Positions 46,758 through 56,270 of a stretch of DNA of 64,000 nt are shown in pieces. The notes below the pieces were generated by a model. The model ran no database searches. It was not told the DNA's origin and worked only from the letters and a program-made list of their open reading frames with translations. The position numbers were made by a program, and so were the translations under genes. Within the stretch, counting starts at the first letter, position 1. The number at the start of each line of letters is the position of its first letter. The stretch is from Streptococcus sp. VT 162 (lineage in GTDB: Bacteria > Bacillota > Bacilli > Lactobacillales > Streptococcaceae), in the NCBI GenBank assembly GCA_000688775.2, contig CP007628.2, forward strand, positions 1,302,001 to 1,366,000. Reading direction: 5' to 3'.

Positions 46758-48533
46758 TTATTTAATTGCGCGTGATTGCAATCCTTCTTCTTCCAAGAAG
46801 AGGCGGAATGGTACGAGTTCTTCTGCTTCGTATTTTTCCTTGAAGTCTTTGATTGCTTCTTCTGAGTGAAGTTTTGGATCCAATTCAAGTACTTCTACTG
46901 GAAGTGGACGGTGTGGAGTGATGCGAGCATCGATCACAACAGTTTTACCTTCTTTGTTGAGTTTAACAGCTTCTGCAACAACTGCATCGATGTCTTCGAT
47001 ACGGTCAACTGTAAATCCTACAGCACCTTGAGCTTCAGCGATTTTCGCATAGTCAGCATTAGGGAAGTCACAACCAAACAAGTGTTTGTTTGTGTCTTCG
47101 TATTTGTCCTTGATGAAGGCATATTTACCATTTGAGAAGACAACGTTGATAACTGGAAGGTCGTATTGAACGTTTGTGATAACGTCTGGGTAGCACATGT
47201 TGAATGCACCGTCACCCATGATGTTCCATACTTGGCGATCTGGATTGTCTTTCTTAGCAGCGATACCACCAGGAAGGGCAATACCCATTGTCGCAAAGAG
47301 TGGAGATGTACGCCACATGTTCTTAGGTGTCATGTGAAGGTGACGAGTAGATGTTTGAGTAGTGTCACCTACGTCGATTGAGTAGATAGCGTCTTGATCA
47401 GCATGTTTGTTGATTGCATTGTAAACTTGATACAATTGCAATTCACCCTCAGTTTTACCTTCGATTTTGTTCATGTAATCACGCCAGTTTTGGTTGTTCT
47501 TAACGTTTGCACGCCACCATGGAGTAGATTCTACTGGGTTTACTTTGTCAAGGATTGCTTTCGCTGCTTGACCTGCATCACCAAGGATAGAAGCGTCAAG
47601 GGCGTGACGTTTGCCAAGTTTGTAAGGGTCGATATCAACTTGGATGAATTTTTCAGTGTTCTTGAATGCTTCGTAAACTTCAGCAAATGGGAAGTTTGAA
47701 CCAAGGAAAAGAACTGTGTCTGCTTCGAAGACCACTTCGTTAGCTGGTTTCCAACCAACACGGTAAGCAGAACCTGTCAAACCTTCGTAGTTCCATTCAA
47801 AGGCTTCAAAGTTTTTACCAGTTGTGATGATTGGTGCTTTGATTTTACGTGACAATTCAGTAATGACTTCACCAGCTTTAACACCACCGTAACCAGCATA
47901 GATAACTGGGCGTTCAGCATTGTTCAAGATTTCAACTGCTTTGTCAATTTCAACTTCGTTCAAAGCAGGAGCGATGAATGAACGTTCGTATGAACCTGAA
48001 CCGTAGTAAGAGTTTTCGTCGATTTCTTGGAAACCGAAGTTTACTGGGATTTCAACAACAGCTGGACCTTTTTTAGAAACTGCAGCACGGCAAGCTTCGT
48101 CGATTACTTTTGGCAATTGCTCAGCGTAAGCGACACGTTTGTTGTAAACAGCGATACCGTTGTACATTGGGTTTTGGTTCAATTCTTGGAAGGCATCCAT
48201 GTTGAGTTCGTTAACTGGACGTGATCCAAGGATAGCAAGGAATGGAGTGTTATCCATAGCTGCATCGTAAACACCGTTAATCAAGTGAGTCGCACCTGGA
48301 CCACCTGAACCAACAGCAACCCCGATTGAGCCGCCAAATTTAGCTTGCATGACCGCTGCAAGAGCACCTGTTTCTTCGTGGCGAACTTGCAAGAAACGGA
48401 TATCTTTGTCTTCAGCCAAAGCGTCCATCAATGAGCTGAGTGTTCCTGATGGGATACCGTAGATTGTGTCTACGCCCCATGTTTTCAATACGTTGAGCAT
48501 TGCTGCAGATGCAGTAATTTTCCCTTGAGTCAT
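46758..48533 (-). CDS. spxB: Pyruvate oxidase SpxB
   Basis: A 591-residue TPP- and FAD-dependent enzyme that turns pyruvate, phosphate and oxygen into acetyl phosphate, CO2 and hydrogen peroxide, the main peroxide source of pneumococcus and relatives. The N-terminal PYR domain ([20 protein letters not shown], with [10 protein letters not shown]), a middle FAD domain and the C-terminal TPP-binding [14 protein letters not shown] are intact. Cre-like sites upstream suggest CcpA control. No lesion is visible, although this gene is often mutated spontaneously. Confidence 0.97.
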   Translation of the reverse strand: MTQGKITASAAMLNVLKTWGVDTIYGIPSGTLSSLMDALAEDKDIRFLQVRHEETGALAAVMQAKFGGSIGVAVGSGGPGATHLINGVYDAAMDNTPFLAILGSRPVNELNMDAFQELNQNPMYNGIAVYNKRVAYAEQLPKVIDEACRAAVSKKGPAVVEIPVNFGFQEIDENSYYGSGSYERSFIAPALNEVEIDKAVEILNNAERPVIYAGYGGVKAGEVITELSRKIKAPIITTGKNFEAFEWNYEGLTGSAYRVGWKPANEVVFEADTVLFLGSNFPFAEVYEAFKNTEKFIQVDIDPYKLGKRHALDASILGDAGQAAKAILDKVNPVESTPWWRANVKNNQNWRDYMNKIEGKTEGELQLYQVYNAINKHADQDAIYSIDVGDTTQTSTRHLHMTPKNMWRTSPLFATMGIALPGGIAAKKDNPDRQVWNIMGDGAFNMCYPDVITNVQYDLPVINVVFSNGKYAFIKDKYEDTNKHLFGCDFPNADYAKIAEAQGAVGFTVDRIEDIDAVVAEAVKLNKEGKTVVIDARITPHRPLPVEVLELDPKLHSEEAIKDFKEKYEAEELVPFRLFLEEEGLQSRAIK

Positions 48534-48592
48534 AATGATAACTCTCCTTCAAATATTTTTAAAACTTGATAAATCCGTTTTCATATACTAAT

Positions 48593-48605
48593 TGGAAACG
48601 TTTCA
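48593..48605 (-). promoter_or_regulatory. cre-like site upstream of spxB
   Basis: TGGAAACGTTTCA, close to the CcpA consensus TGWAANCGNTNWCA, about 60 bases upstream of the spxB start. A second weaker AAAACGTTTTT lies near 48689. Confidence 0.65.
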
Positions 48606-48724
48606 GCAAATTTTTACTCTACTACTTTACCACATTTGTTTTGGGTATCCTAAGAATGTGCTCAGAAGTTTTTATTCTCTATTACAGTACAGTTTGAAAA
48701 CGTTTTTAATATCTGTTTTATAAT

Positions 48725-48748
48725 AAAAAGCGAGCAAGCTCGCTTTTA
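48725..48748 (-). terminator. Terminator of the copper operon
   Basis: AAAAGCGAGC-AA-GCTCGCTTTT perfect hairpin overlapping the copA stop. Confidence 0.92.
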
Positions 48749-50968
48749 GTCTATTTTACTAAAGTTTAGCATGAGTGAACTGATTAAAACAGATACTGAA
48801 CTAAAGGCCATGGCCAATCCTGCAAGTTCTGGATTGAGTACCAAACCAAGAACAGAAAACACTCCTGCTGCAATCGGAATACCAATGAGGTTATAGATAG
48901 AAGCCCAGAAAAGATTGAGTAGAATACGATTAAAGGTCTTCTTACTCATATCAAAAGCACGTGCCAATCCTAGTAAATTGTTGGTTGTAAGGACAAGATC
49001 TGCTGATTCAATGGCAATATCTGTCCCAGAGCCCATGGCAATTCCGACATCCGCTACACTGAGGGCCGGCGCATCATTGATACCATCTCCAACAAAGGCC
49101 AATTTCCCATTCTTTTGAAGCTTGTGAATTTCATGTGCCTTTTCCTCTGGCAAGACATTTGCGATTACTTCTTCGATACCAATTTGTTCTGCAATCGCAT
49201 GGGCTACTCCAGCATTATCTCCAGTAAGCATGACCGTTCTAAGACCACGTTTTTTCAATTTAGCAATAGCTTCTTTGGCATTTTCCTTAGGGACATCCTG
49301 CAAGGCAATTAAGCCTTTTAACTGACCATCCACGGATAGGAAGACAACTGTTTTTGCTTCTTTCTCAAGCAAATCAAATCGTTCTTGATAATCATGTGGA
49401 ATAGCAAGGTCAGCTAAGAGCTTAGCATTCCCCAGCAAGACTTGCTTACCATTAATAATCCCAGTCACACCTTTTCCATGCAAGGCTTGGAAGTTTTCCA
49501 CTGGGTGAAGGCTAATTCCTAGTTCAGATGCACGATTAACAATAGCTTGAGCTAGCGGGTGTTGAGATACATCTTCCAGTGAAGCAGCCAAACTTAGCAC
49601 TTCTCCTTCATCTCCGATAACATCTGTCACTACTGGCTTCCCTTCGGTCAAGGTTCCTGTCTTATCAAAAACAACCGTTTGAACTTTTTGGATTTCCTGT
49701 AGAACTGTACCATTTTTGAGAAGAATCCCCATCTTGGCACTTCGTCCTGTTCCAACCATGAGTGCTGTTGGTGTCGCAAGTCCAAGAGCACAAGGGCAGG
49801 CAATAATCAAGACTGCAACACCATAGAGAAGCGACGTTACAAAACTTTCACCAAGAAAAACAAACCAGATCCAAAAAGTAAGGAGTCCTAAAATGACAAC
49901 TGCTGGTACGAAAATTCCAGAAATCTTGTCTGTCAAATCTTGAATAGGAGCACGACTGGTTTGAGCTTTCTTCACAAAGTCTACAATCTGAGCCAACATG
50001 GTTTCAGAACCTACTTTTTCAGCTCTAAAAATGATCGTACCACTATTATTGATGGTTGAACCAATGACAGCATCTCCAACTGATTTATCGACTGGAATAC
50101 TTTCCCCAGTTACCATTGATTCATCAATACTAGTTTCTCCTTCTATTACAGTCCCATCAACGGCAATTTTTTCACCTGGTCGAACGCGAATGAGATCCCC
50201 AACTTTGACTTGTTCTAGAGGTATTTGAACATAAACATCATCACGCAAAACCTCTGCTGTTTTTGCTTGTAGGTCTAATAATTTTTCGACTGCCTGCGAA
50301 GTATTTTTTCGCATTTTTTCCTCAAAAACTGCTCCCAAAAGAATGAAGAAGAGGATAAATGCAGCACTTTCAAAGTAAACGGGCAGACCAGTGAAGAGGG
50401 CAACTAAGCTATAGAAATAGGCCACTAGGGTTCCCAGAGCAACCAAGGTATCCATGTTGGAATTGTGCTTTTTAAAACTAGCCCAGGCGCTTCTGATATA
50501 TGGAACTCCAGCTACCAGCATAATGGGGGTTGTGGCTAAAAAGGTGCCCCAACGCATGACTTGGTGACTAATTCCTCCTGTAGACATCCCAATCATAAGA
50601 ATCACAAGAGGCACAGTAAAGATACTAGTAATCCAAAAACGTTGTAAAAGTGATAGAGATTTTCGAGTCTTCTCAACTACGGTATAACTCCCCTTTTGCA
50701 TCTTCATGCCACATGAAAATTCATGTTGGCCTAACTCTTGAGGTGTAAAACGAATTGTCTTCTCTTCATCCACACCGATTGGTTCTAGAATTCCTTCTTC
50801 TTCGAAGAGAATCTCTTTATAACAGTTTGAAGGTGTCACACGATGAAAGGTAATCTCAGCAGGAATCCCTTTTTGCAGTTGAATGTGGTCTGGATGGTAG
50901 CCTTTGTCTGCCGTGATACGGATTTTTTGAACACCATTTTCAAGACTTGCTTTTACGATTTCAGTCAT
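48746..50968 (-). CDS. copA: Copper-exporting P1B-type ATPase CopA
   Basis: A 740-residue copper exporter. The N-terminus is not a CxxC heavy-metal domain but a cupredoxin-like module (residues 1-95, [10 protein letters not shown]) related to CupA. Eight membrane spans follow with [13 protein letters not shown] (CPC in the ion channel), the phosphorylated aspartate in DKTGTLTEG and the hinge GDGINDAP. It removes cytosolic Cu(I), which CupA or its own N-domain delivers. Last gene of copY-cupA-copA. Confidence 0.96.
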   Translation of the reverse strand: MTEIVKASLENGVQKIRITADKGYHPDHIQLQKGIPAEITFHRVTPSNCYKEILFEEEGILEPIGVDEEKTIRFTPQELGQHEFSCGMKMQKGSYTVVEKTRKSLSLLQRFWITSIFTVPLVILMIGMSTGGISHQVMRWGTFLATTPIMLVAGVPYIRSAWASFKKHNSNMDTLVALGTLVAYFYSLVALFTGLPVYFESAAFILFFILLGAVFEEKMRKNTSQAVEKLLDLQAKTAEVLRDDVYVQIPLEQVKVGDLIRVRPGEKIAVDGTVIEGETSIDESMVTGESIPVDKSVGDAVIGSTINNSGTIIFRAEKVGSETMLAQIVDFVKKAQTSRAPIQDLTDKISGIFVPAVVILGLLTFWIWFVFLGESFVTSLLYGVAVLIIACPCALGLATPTALMVGTGRSAKMGILLKNGTVLQEIQKVQTVVFDKTGTLTEGKPVVTDVIGDEGEVLSLAASLEDVSQHPLAQAIVNRASELGISLHPVENFQALHGKGVTGIINGKQVLLGNAKLLADLAIPHDYQERFDLLEKEAKTVVFLSVDGQLKGLIALQDVPKENAKEAIAKLKKRGLRTVMLTGDNAGVAHAIAEQIGIEEVIANVLPEEKAHEIHKLQKNGKLAFVGDGINDAPALSVADVGIAMGSGTDIAIESADLVLTTNNLLGLARAFDMSKKTFNRILLNLFWASIYNLIGIPIAAGVFSVLGLVLNPELAGLAMAFSSVSVLISSLMLNFSKID

Positions 50969-50977
50969 ATCATTCTC

Positions 50978-51349
50978 CTATTCTACAATCATCTTACCGT
51001 GCATCATATTCATGCCACAAGAGAAACCATACTCTCCAGCCTGTTCAGGTGTGATTTCCACTACATACTCTTCACCCATAGGAAGATCCGCATGCACACC
51101 AAAATCTGGAAAGACGATCTGATCTAGGCAGGGTGAAGGGTCCTTGCGGTCAAAGACGATACGGGCTGGCACTGATTTCTTAAGAATAATCAACTCAGGC
51201 GTATAGCCCCCTTTGACTTCCACTCGAATCTCTTGGTAGCCGTTTTTTTGCTGGGCCTTTTGTCCAGATTTTTCAGGCTTTTTGAAAAACCAAAACAAGA
51301 TAAACGCGATAAGGGTAATACAAATAATGGTTACAATACTATTTAACAT
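50978..51349 (-). CDS. cupA: Membrane-anchored copper chaperone CupA
   Basis: A 123-residue protein with an N-terminal membrane anchor (about residues 3-22) and a cupredoxin-like domain. Copper ligands are visible: Cys in DPSPCLDQ near residue 74 and CGMNMMHGKM at the C-terminus. This matches pneumococcal CupA, which sequesters Cu(I) and passes it to CopA. It lies 10 bases before copA and 10 bases after copY. Confidence 0.95.
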   Translation of the reverse strand: MLNSIVTIICITLIAFILFWFFKKPEKSGQKAQQKNGYQEIRVEVKGGYTPELIILKKSVPARIVFDRKDPSPCLDQIVFPDFGVHADLPMGEEYVVEITPEQAGEYGFSCGMNMMHGKMIVE

Positions 51350-51359
51350 GACGTCTCCT

Positions 51360-51755
51360 TTACATACAATTACATTTTACTTCTGTTACTGCGCTAGCTT
51401 TTTTCTCAGAAATCACAGCTTCCAATCCTTCCAAGTCAGACAAAGTAAAATCACATTCAGCAATCAAATCAGCCAACAAGTTCTTAATCCTACGAGAACA
51501 AACCTTGTCTTTGATATCTTGGACAAGCAAGTCTCGGCTTTGGTCTAGAGTTAAAAGGGCTGAATAAATAAAGGACTTGCCCTCTTTTTTCCGAGTTAAA
51601 CACTCTTTCTCAACCAGACGAGCCAAAAGAGTCTGAACCGTGGACTTGGACCAGTCAAACCGTTCCGCCAGAACCCTGATCAAATCCGTACTGGTCTGCT
51701 CCCCCTGCATCCAAATAATCTTCATGACCTGCCATTCTGCATCTGAAATCTGCAT
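51360..51755 (-). CDS. copY: Copper-responsive repressor CopY
   Basis: A 131-residue MecI/BlaI-type winged-helix repressor (FDWSKSTVQTLLARLVEKE, residues about 33-51). The C-terminus ends CNCM; with Cys52 this gives Cys52, Cys128 and Cys130, the pneumococcal-type arrangement, rather than the double CxC of enterococcal CopY. Cu(I) binding releases it from DNA, zinc favours repression. I use ATG 51755 (MQISDAEWQ), which follows AGGAGG; a longer frame begins 10 codons upstream within the operator region. Confidence 0.94.
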   Translation of the reverse strand: MQISDAEWQVMKIIWMQGEQTSTDLIRVLAERFDWSKSTVQTLLARLVEKECLTRKKEGKSFIYSALLTLDQSRDLLVQDIKDKVCSRRIKNLLADLIAECDFTLSDLEGLEAVISEKKASAVTEVKCNCM

Positions 51756-51773
51756 AATCACACCTCCTAAATC

Positions 51774-51783
51774 TACATTTGTC
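51774..51783 (-). promoter_or_regulatory. CopY operator (downstream cop box)
   Basis: GACAAATGTA on the minus strand, a full match to the pneumococcal cop box KACANNTGTA, between the transcription start and copY. Confidence 0.88.
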
Positions 51784-51796
51784 AATTACAGTTATT

Positions 51797-51825
51797 AGTA
51801 TACCGCGAAAATCTACATTTGTCAA
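51797..51825 (-). promoter_or_regulatory. copper operon promoter
   Basis: TTGACA (51825-51820), 17-bp spacer, TATACT (51802-51797) on the minus strand. Confidence 0.88.
51814..51823 (-). promoter_or_regulatory. CopY operator (upstream cop box)
   Basis: A second GACAAATGTA, overlapping the -35 hexamer and exactly 40 bp from the first box. Confidence 0.88.
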
Positions 51826-51916
51826 CTATAATTTTTATTATTTTTTCGAAAAATAGAATTCCAATCATGTAACGAGAGATTTGCAGTCAAATTTTACTAT
51901 ATAAACTATAAAAATA

Positions 51917-51925
51917 TGCTATACT
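51917..51925 (+). promoter_or_regulatory. thiD promoter, extended -10
   Basis: TGCTATACT: TATACT (51920-51925) with the TGn extension; no good -35 is visible. Confidence 0.6.
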
Positions 51926-51942
51926 GAAGAAAAAAGAAAACA

Positions 51943-52026
51943 ACCACTAGGGGTGCGTAAAGCTGAGATTAACGACTGTTAGATCCCTTTGACTCAATCT
52001 AGGTAATGCTAGCTGATGGAAGTGGA
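51943..52026 (+). ncRNA. TPP riboswitch (THI element) upstream of thiD
   Basis: The conserved TPP-aptamer blocks occur in order: CCACTAGGGGTGCG, GCTGAGATTAA, a variable arm, ATCCCTTTGACTCAATCTAG, GTAATGCTAGC and the closing AGTGG that pairs with CCACT. The rest of the leader (to 52121) has no clear terminator before the GGGAGG ribosome binding site, so translational control is more likely. Gene context (thiamin pyrimidine kinase) agrees. Confidence 0.95.
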
Positions 52027-52121
52027 AATGATAATGAGGACTAGCTGGTCTTCTATTGCTTTCCTGAAACAGACTAGCTTGTTCTTAAGAATACAAACTT
52101 CAGTTGGTTGGGAGGTTTTAG

Positions 52122-52913
52122 ATGACTTATTTACCCGTTGCTCTAACCATTGCAGGGACTGACCCTAGTGGCGGTGCTGGCATTATGGCTGATTTAAAGT
52201 CATTCCAAGCTAGAGATGTCTATGGAATGGCCGTTGTGACCAGTCTTGTCGCTCAAAATACCAGAGGCGTTCAATTAATCGAGCACGTCTCCAACCAAAT
52301 GCTGGAAGCTCAATTGGATAGTGTCTTTTCGGATATCAAGCCTCAGGCTGTAAAAACAGGGATGTTGGCAACTACTGAGATCATGGAGATCATCCAACCC
52401 TATCTTAAAAAGCTGGACTGTCCCTATGTTCTTGACCCTGTTATGGTCGCTACGAGTGGGGACACCCTGATTGATTCTAGTGCCAGAGACTACCTAAAAA
52501 CAAATCTGCTTCCCCTTGCTACCATTATCACGCCCAATCTTCCTGAGGCAGAAGAGATTGTTGGTTTTTCAATCCATGACCCCGAAGACATGCAGCGTGC
52601 TGGTCGCCTGATTATAAAAGAATTTGGTCCTCAGTCCGTTGTTATCAAAGGTGGCCATCTTGAAGGTGGTGCCAAGGATTTCCTCTTTACCAAGGATGAA
52701 CAATTTGTCTGGGAAAGTCCACGAATTCAAACTTGTCACACCCATGGTACTGGATGTACCTTTGCTGCTGTGATTACGGCTGAACTAGCCAAGGGCAGAA
52801 GTCTTTACCAGGCAGTTGATAAGGCCAAGGCCTTTATCACAAAAGCCATCCAAGACGCTCCTCAACTCGGTCATGGTTCTGGCCCAGTCAACCATACAAG
52901 CTTTAAAGATTAA
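52122..52913 (+). CDS. thiD: Hydroxymethylpyrimidine/phosphomethylpyrimidine kinase
   Basis: A 263-residue ribokinase-fold enzyme that phosphorylates HMP to HMP-PP for thiamin synthesis. ALTIAGTDPSGGAGIMADLK at the N-terminus, VLDPVMVATSGD near residue 105 and the anion hole THGTGCTFAAVITAEL near residue 205 are typical. It is the only gene under the TPP riboswitch and converges on thiE. Confidence 0.93.
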   Translation: MTYLPVALTIAGTDPSGGAGIMADLKSFQARDVYGMAVVTSLVAQNTRGVQLIEHVSNQMLEAQLDSVFSDIKPQAVKTGMLATTEIMEIIQPYLKKLDCPYVLDPVMVATSGDTLIDSSARDYLKTNLLPLATIITPNLPEAEEIVGFSIHDPEDMQRAGRLIIKEFGPQSVVIKGGHLEGGAKDFLFTKDEQFVWESPRIQTCHTHGTGCTFAAVITAELAKGRSLYQAVDKAKAFITKAIQDAPQLGHGSGPVNHTSFKD

Positions 52914-52916
52914 GAA

Positions 52917-52960
52917 AAAACTCTCTAGTTCCTACTTTAAGGGAATTAGAGAGTTTTTGA
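52917..52960. terminator. Bidirectional terminator between thiD and thiE
   Basis: AAAAAACTCTCTAGTTCC ... GGGAATTAGAGAGTTTTT, a long stem with A- and T-runs on opposite sides. Confidence 0.9.
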
Positions 52961-53599
52961 TTAGGAAATCATGTCATCCAGCTTTGTTAAAAAGGCATGT
53001 GCTTTTGCCTCAATATCTTCTGCCTGCATCAAATCACGTACGACTGCTACTCCAGCTATACCAGTTTCAGCAAGTTGGTCAATATTCTCTGACGTCAATC
53101 CTCCGATAGCAACTACTGGAATGGCGACCGTTTGGCAAATGGTTTTCAAGGTTGAAATCAGGGTGATAGGTGCATTTTCTTTGGTAATTGTCGGGAAAAT
53201 AGCTCCTGTCCCCAAGTAATCTGCACCCGATGTTTCTGCTTCAAGAGCTCTTTTTACTGTTTTAGCAGTGACACCGAGGATTTTTTCAGGACCCAATACT
53301 TGGCGGGCTACCGAAACTGGTAGTTCATCGTCACCAATATGCAAACCTGCAGCATCAACCGCGAGACAGACATCCAAACGATCATCGATAATCAAGGGTA
53401 CCTGATAGGCGTCTGTTATTTCCTTGACTTGTTTTGCCAGTTGATAATATTGATTGGTTGTGAGATTTTTTTCTCGTAGTTGGATGATGGTAACACCTGA
53501 ACGGCAGGCTGTCTCCACTTTTTCAAGAAAGCTTTCCAAGGAATCTTGGTAGCGATTGGTTACTAGATACAGTCTAAGTGCTTCTCTATTCATAAACAT
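52961..53599 (-). CDS. thiE: Thiamin-phosphate synthase
   Basis: A 212-residue TIM-barrel enzyme that joins HMP-PP and thiazole phosphate. [13 protein letters not shown] near residue 38, [13 protein letters not shown] near residue 82, [18 protein letters not shown] near residue 130 and [10 protein letters not shown] near residue 166 are diagnostic. Last gene of the thiamin salvage operon; it overlaps the thiM stop by 14 bases. Confidence 0.95.
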   Translation of the reverse strand: MFMNREALRLYLVTNRYQDSLESFLEKVETACRSGVTIIQLREKNLTTNQYYQLAKQVKEITDAYQVPLIIDDRLDVCLAVDAAGLHIGDDELPVSVARQVLGPEKILGVTAKTVKRALEAETSGADYLGTGAIFPTITKENAPITLISTLKTICQTVAIPVVAIGGLTSENIDQLAETGIAGVAVVRDLMQAEDIEAKAHAFLTKLDDMIS

Positions 53600-54389
53600 C
53601 TCCTTTGATGGCTTCTAGCCAATTTTCATCTCTTTTTAGGAGAGAGAGTTGGTTGAGAACTTGGTAACGAAAATCTTCCAATCCCATTCCTTGAACAAGT
53701 ATTCTCTCAGCAGCGATATTGAGATAAGAAACTGCTAGGCAAGAAGCTTCAAATGCAGTCTTTCCTTGGCTGAGAAAAACGGATGTCAAGGCTCCAACTA
53801 AGTCTCCTGTCCCTGTTATCCAGTCTAATTCTGCACAGCCATTTCCCAATATTGCAACCTGATTCTCCGAAACAATGAGGTCCTTGGGTCCAGTGACTAA
53901 AAATGACATACCAGGATAAAGCTGACACCAGTCTTTCAAGACTTGGAGCAAATCCTCAGTTTCTTGATCTTTAGCACTAGCATCGACCCCAACTCCGTGG
54001 TGCTTTAAACCAACAAGACTCCGTATTTCCGACATATTTCCTTTAAGGACTGTGGGCTTGTATTCTAAAAGTTCTCTGACTAGATTCTTACGAATGGATG
54101 ATGCTGCTAGGCCAACCGCATCTACTACCATTGGTAGAGAAGCTTGATTTGCATAAGAAGCTGCCATACGGATTGCTTTTTCCTTCTCAGCAGACAAATG
54201 CCCCAAATTGATGAAGAGAGCCTGGCTTTGTTTGGTAAAATCAAGAACCTCACGGGGATCATCTTCCATAACAGGTTTGCATCCCAGAGCCAAAATGCCA
54301 TTGGCCAGCATCTCGCAGGAAATCTCATTGGTGATGCAGTGAATCAAGGAACTTGCTACCAGAGGGAAAGGATTTGTAAACGCCTGCAT
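53586..54389 (-). CDS. thiM: Hydroxyethylthiazole kinase
   Basis: A 267-residue ribokinase-like enzyme phosphorylating the thiazole moiety for thiamin salvage. [21 protein letters not shown] at the N-terminus (split here: VHCITN-type motif), [11 protein letters not shown] near residue 115 and the catalytic [14 protein letters not shown] near residue 190 are present. It shares a base with the thiW stop codon. Confidence 0.92.
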   Translation of the reverse strand: MQAFTNPFPLVASSLIHCITNEISCEMLANGILALGCKPVMEDDPREVLDFTKQSQALFINLGHLSAEKEKAIRMAASYANQASLPMVVDAVGLAASSIRKNLVRELLEYKPTVLKGNMSEIRSLVGLKHHGVGVDASAKDQETEDLLQVLKDWCQLYPGMSFLVTGPKDLIVSENQVAILGNGCAELDWITGTGDLVGALTSVFLSQGKTAFEASCLAVSYLNIAAERILVQGMGLEDFRYQVLNQLSLLKRDENWLEAIKGDVYE

Positions 54390-54913
54390 CAGTCTATCCT
54401 TTCTCCAAAGAAATATCCCTGCACTTTTTTAAAAAATTCCTGCTTGATTAAAAATCGAAAGGCGAGGAAAGCTATGGCTGTACCGATCAAGGTTGCTCCG
54501 AAAAATCGAGGGGTGTAGATAAACCAGCTAAGCTTGGCCGCAGATCCTGTAAAGAGAACCATAACAGGATAGGAAACAATGGAACCGATTATCCCTGTTC
54601 CCAAGATTTCTCCTAGAGCAGAATAGTGAAATTTTCGACCATACTTATAAAAGAGACCTGCAAGGAGGGCTCCGAAAGTAGCTCCTGTTAGGGCCAAAGG
54701 GGGAATGCCCTGAGTAGACATACGGATAAAGGCTGTGACTGTAGCCATGACCAAGGCATAAACAGGTCCCATCAAGATCCCTGCAAGGATATTGACTACA
54801 CTGGACATCGGTGCCATTCCTTCAATTCGAAAGATGGGTGTAAGAACTACGTCAAGAGCAATCATCATGGATAAAACAGTTAATTTGTGAACTTGTAGTT
54901 GGTGGTTTCTCAT
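54389..54913 (-). CDS. thiW: ThiW-family thiazole ECF transporter S component
   Basis: A 174-residue membrane protein with about five to six spans ([37 protein letters not shown]). It matches the ThiW family, predicted substrate-binding subunits of ECF transporters for the thiazole precursor. Its position directly before thiM (thiazole kinase) agrees. The dedicated ATPase/T-component pair YkoDC is upstream, but shared EcfAA'T modules could also serve it. Confidence 0.85.
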   Translation of the reverse strand: MRNHQLQVHKLTVLSMMIALDVVLTPIFRIEGMAPMSSVVNILAGILMGPVYALVMATVTAFIRMSTQGIPPLALTGATFGALLAGLFYKYGRKFHYSALGEILGTGIIGSIVSYPVMVLFTGSAAKLSWFIYTPRFFGATLIGTAIAFLAFRFLIKQEFFKKVQGYFFGERID

Positions 54914-54916
54914 TTT

Positions 54917-55608
54917 CTATTTCTTCTCTTTTTCTAAAGACTGCAAATCACTCGTCCAGGTTTGATGTTGGTAAGCCATCTCCCAAAACTTGGCTTCCAT
55001 GTGGACACTTCGGTGGAAGGCCTCTAGCATTTTTTGTTTGTCCGTCTCGTTGCTTTCGCGATAGAGTTGATTGACCAGCTCTTCTTCTTCTTTAATCTGC
55101 TGTTCTAACTCATCGGTGATATAGGTCTCAATCCACTGTTGATAAAGAGGATTCGGGGATGGTTTGCGATTAAGTGCCTTGCCCAAATCATGGTATAACC
55201 AAGGACATGGGAGCAAACTAGCAAAAGCAATGCCCAAGTTTGGCTCTGCAAACTGACGATAAATATGAGAAATGTAATGATAACAGGTTGGAGCGATTGG
55301 ATGTTGCTCCATTTCCTGGTCGCTGATTCCTAATTCCTTAAAAAATTGTTGGCGGATAAATAATTCCCCTCCACTAGACCCTGAGCATTTTGTTTCAAGA
55401 GTCTTTTCATCTCCTCGTTGGAAGTCTTATCAGCCAAGAGGTGATAGGCTTCTGAAAAAGACTTCAGATAGTAGGCATCCTGAATCAGGTAATAGCGAAA
55501 GATGGAAGGTTCTAACGTTCCCTCTTGTAACTGTAGAACAAAAGGATGCTGAAAGGAAGCCTGCCAAGCTTCCTTGGATAATTCCATCGCAATATCTGTG
55601 AATTCCAT
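54917..55608 (-). pseudogene. tenA: TenA family thiaminase II, frameshifted
   Basis: A TenA gene broken near 55373. The N-terminal part starts at 55608 (MEFTDIAMELSKEAWQASF) and leaves the TenA frame after GLVEG, ending NYLSANNFLRN at a stop at 55330. The C-terminal part is open from there to 54917 (ELFIRQQFFKELGIS..., EQHPIAPTCYHYISHI, LLPCPWLYHDLG with the catalytic cysteine). One extra G in the GGAGGGGAA run restores a complete 230-residue protein. TenA releases HMP from degraded thiamin. A second, intact tenA lies at 58495-59163. Confidence 0.9.
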
Positions 55609-55618
55609 AATAACTCCT

Positions 55619-56269
55619 TTATAAAAATAGACTGGTTTGAAGTAATAAAAAGAACAGCAGGTAGATTAATTTTGTCCTCTGAGAAATATAAAAAGTCCGA
55701 TAGCGATTCTCCAACTGTGCATGTTCGTCATATCCGTGCGCAGACAAAGCTCTCAGATAAAGATGGCGCCACCTAAAGACCGTCATCAAAACCTTACTGT
55801 AAATCAAGGGCGACCAAACATGCAGTTTTTGACCACGCAGTAAGCACGCTTCCTTGAGAGACTTGATTTCTTGCTGAATGAGGGGAAAGGAATTGAATAC
55901 CACAATCAAGGCATAGGCCCAAGAACGCGATAGCCCCTTTTGAGCCAAGTGCAAGAGAAGCTCTTTTAGGGAAATACTGGAAACAAAGACAAGGCTGATA
56001 CAAACGGTCACAAAGGCCCTCGTTCCAAGTATCACTGCCTGCGAAGCATCCCCATGTAACTGTACTGCCCAATAGTTGGCGAAGGATGGCAAAATGGCGA
56101 GCACAATCATCCAAGCCAACATTTTAAATCGACGGTGGTAGAGCATAAAGAGAATGCAAAATGCGACTACTGAAAGATTAAGAGCAATCGAAGGAATGAA
56201 AGATGTTTCCAAGGATAAAATCAGCAAGAAGAGACTGAGTATCGGTGTCTTGGTTGCGACTTTGATCAT
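55619..56269 (-). CDS. ykoC: ECF transporter T component (YkoC-like)
   Basis: A 216-residue membrane protein of the CbiQ/EcfT family with about five spans and coupling-helix-like segments (SLKEACLLRGQKLHVW near residue 137 and ALSAHGYDEHAQ near residue 180, containing the A-R-G-type motifs). With YkoD and YkoE it forms the HMP/thiamin precursor ECF importer. Starts 1 base after ykoD ends. Confidence 0.88.
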   Translation of the reverse strand: MIKVATKTPILSLFLLILSLETSFIPSIALNLSVVAFCILFMLYHRRFKMLAWMIVLAILPSFANYWAVQLHGDASQAVILGTRAFVTVCISLVFVSSISLKELLLHLAQKGLSRSWAYALIVVFNSFPLIQQEIKSLKEACLLRGQKLHVWSPLIYSKVLMTVFRWRHLYLRALSAHGYDEHAQLENRYRTFYISQRTKLIYLLFFLLLQTSLFL

Positions 56270-56270
56270 A

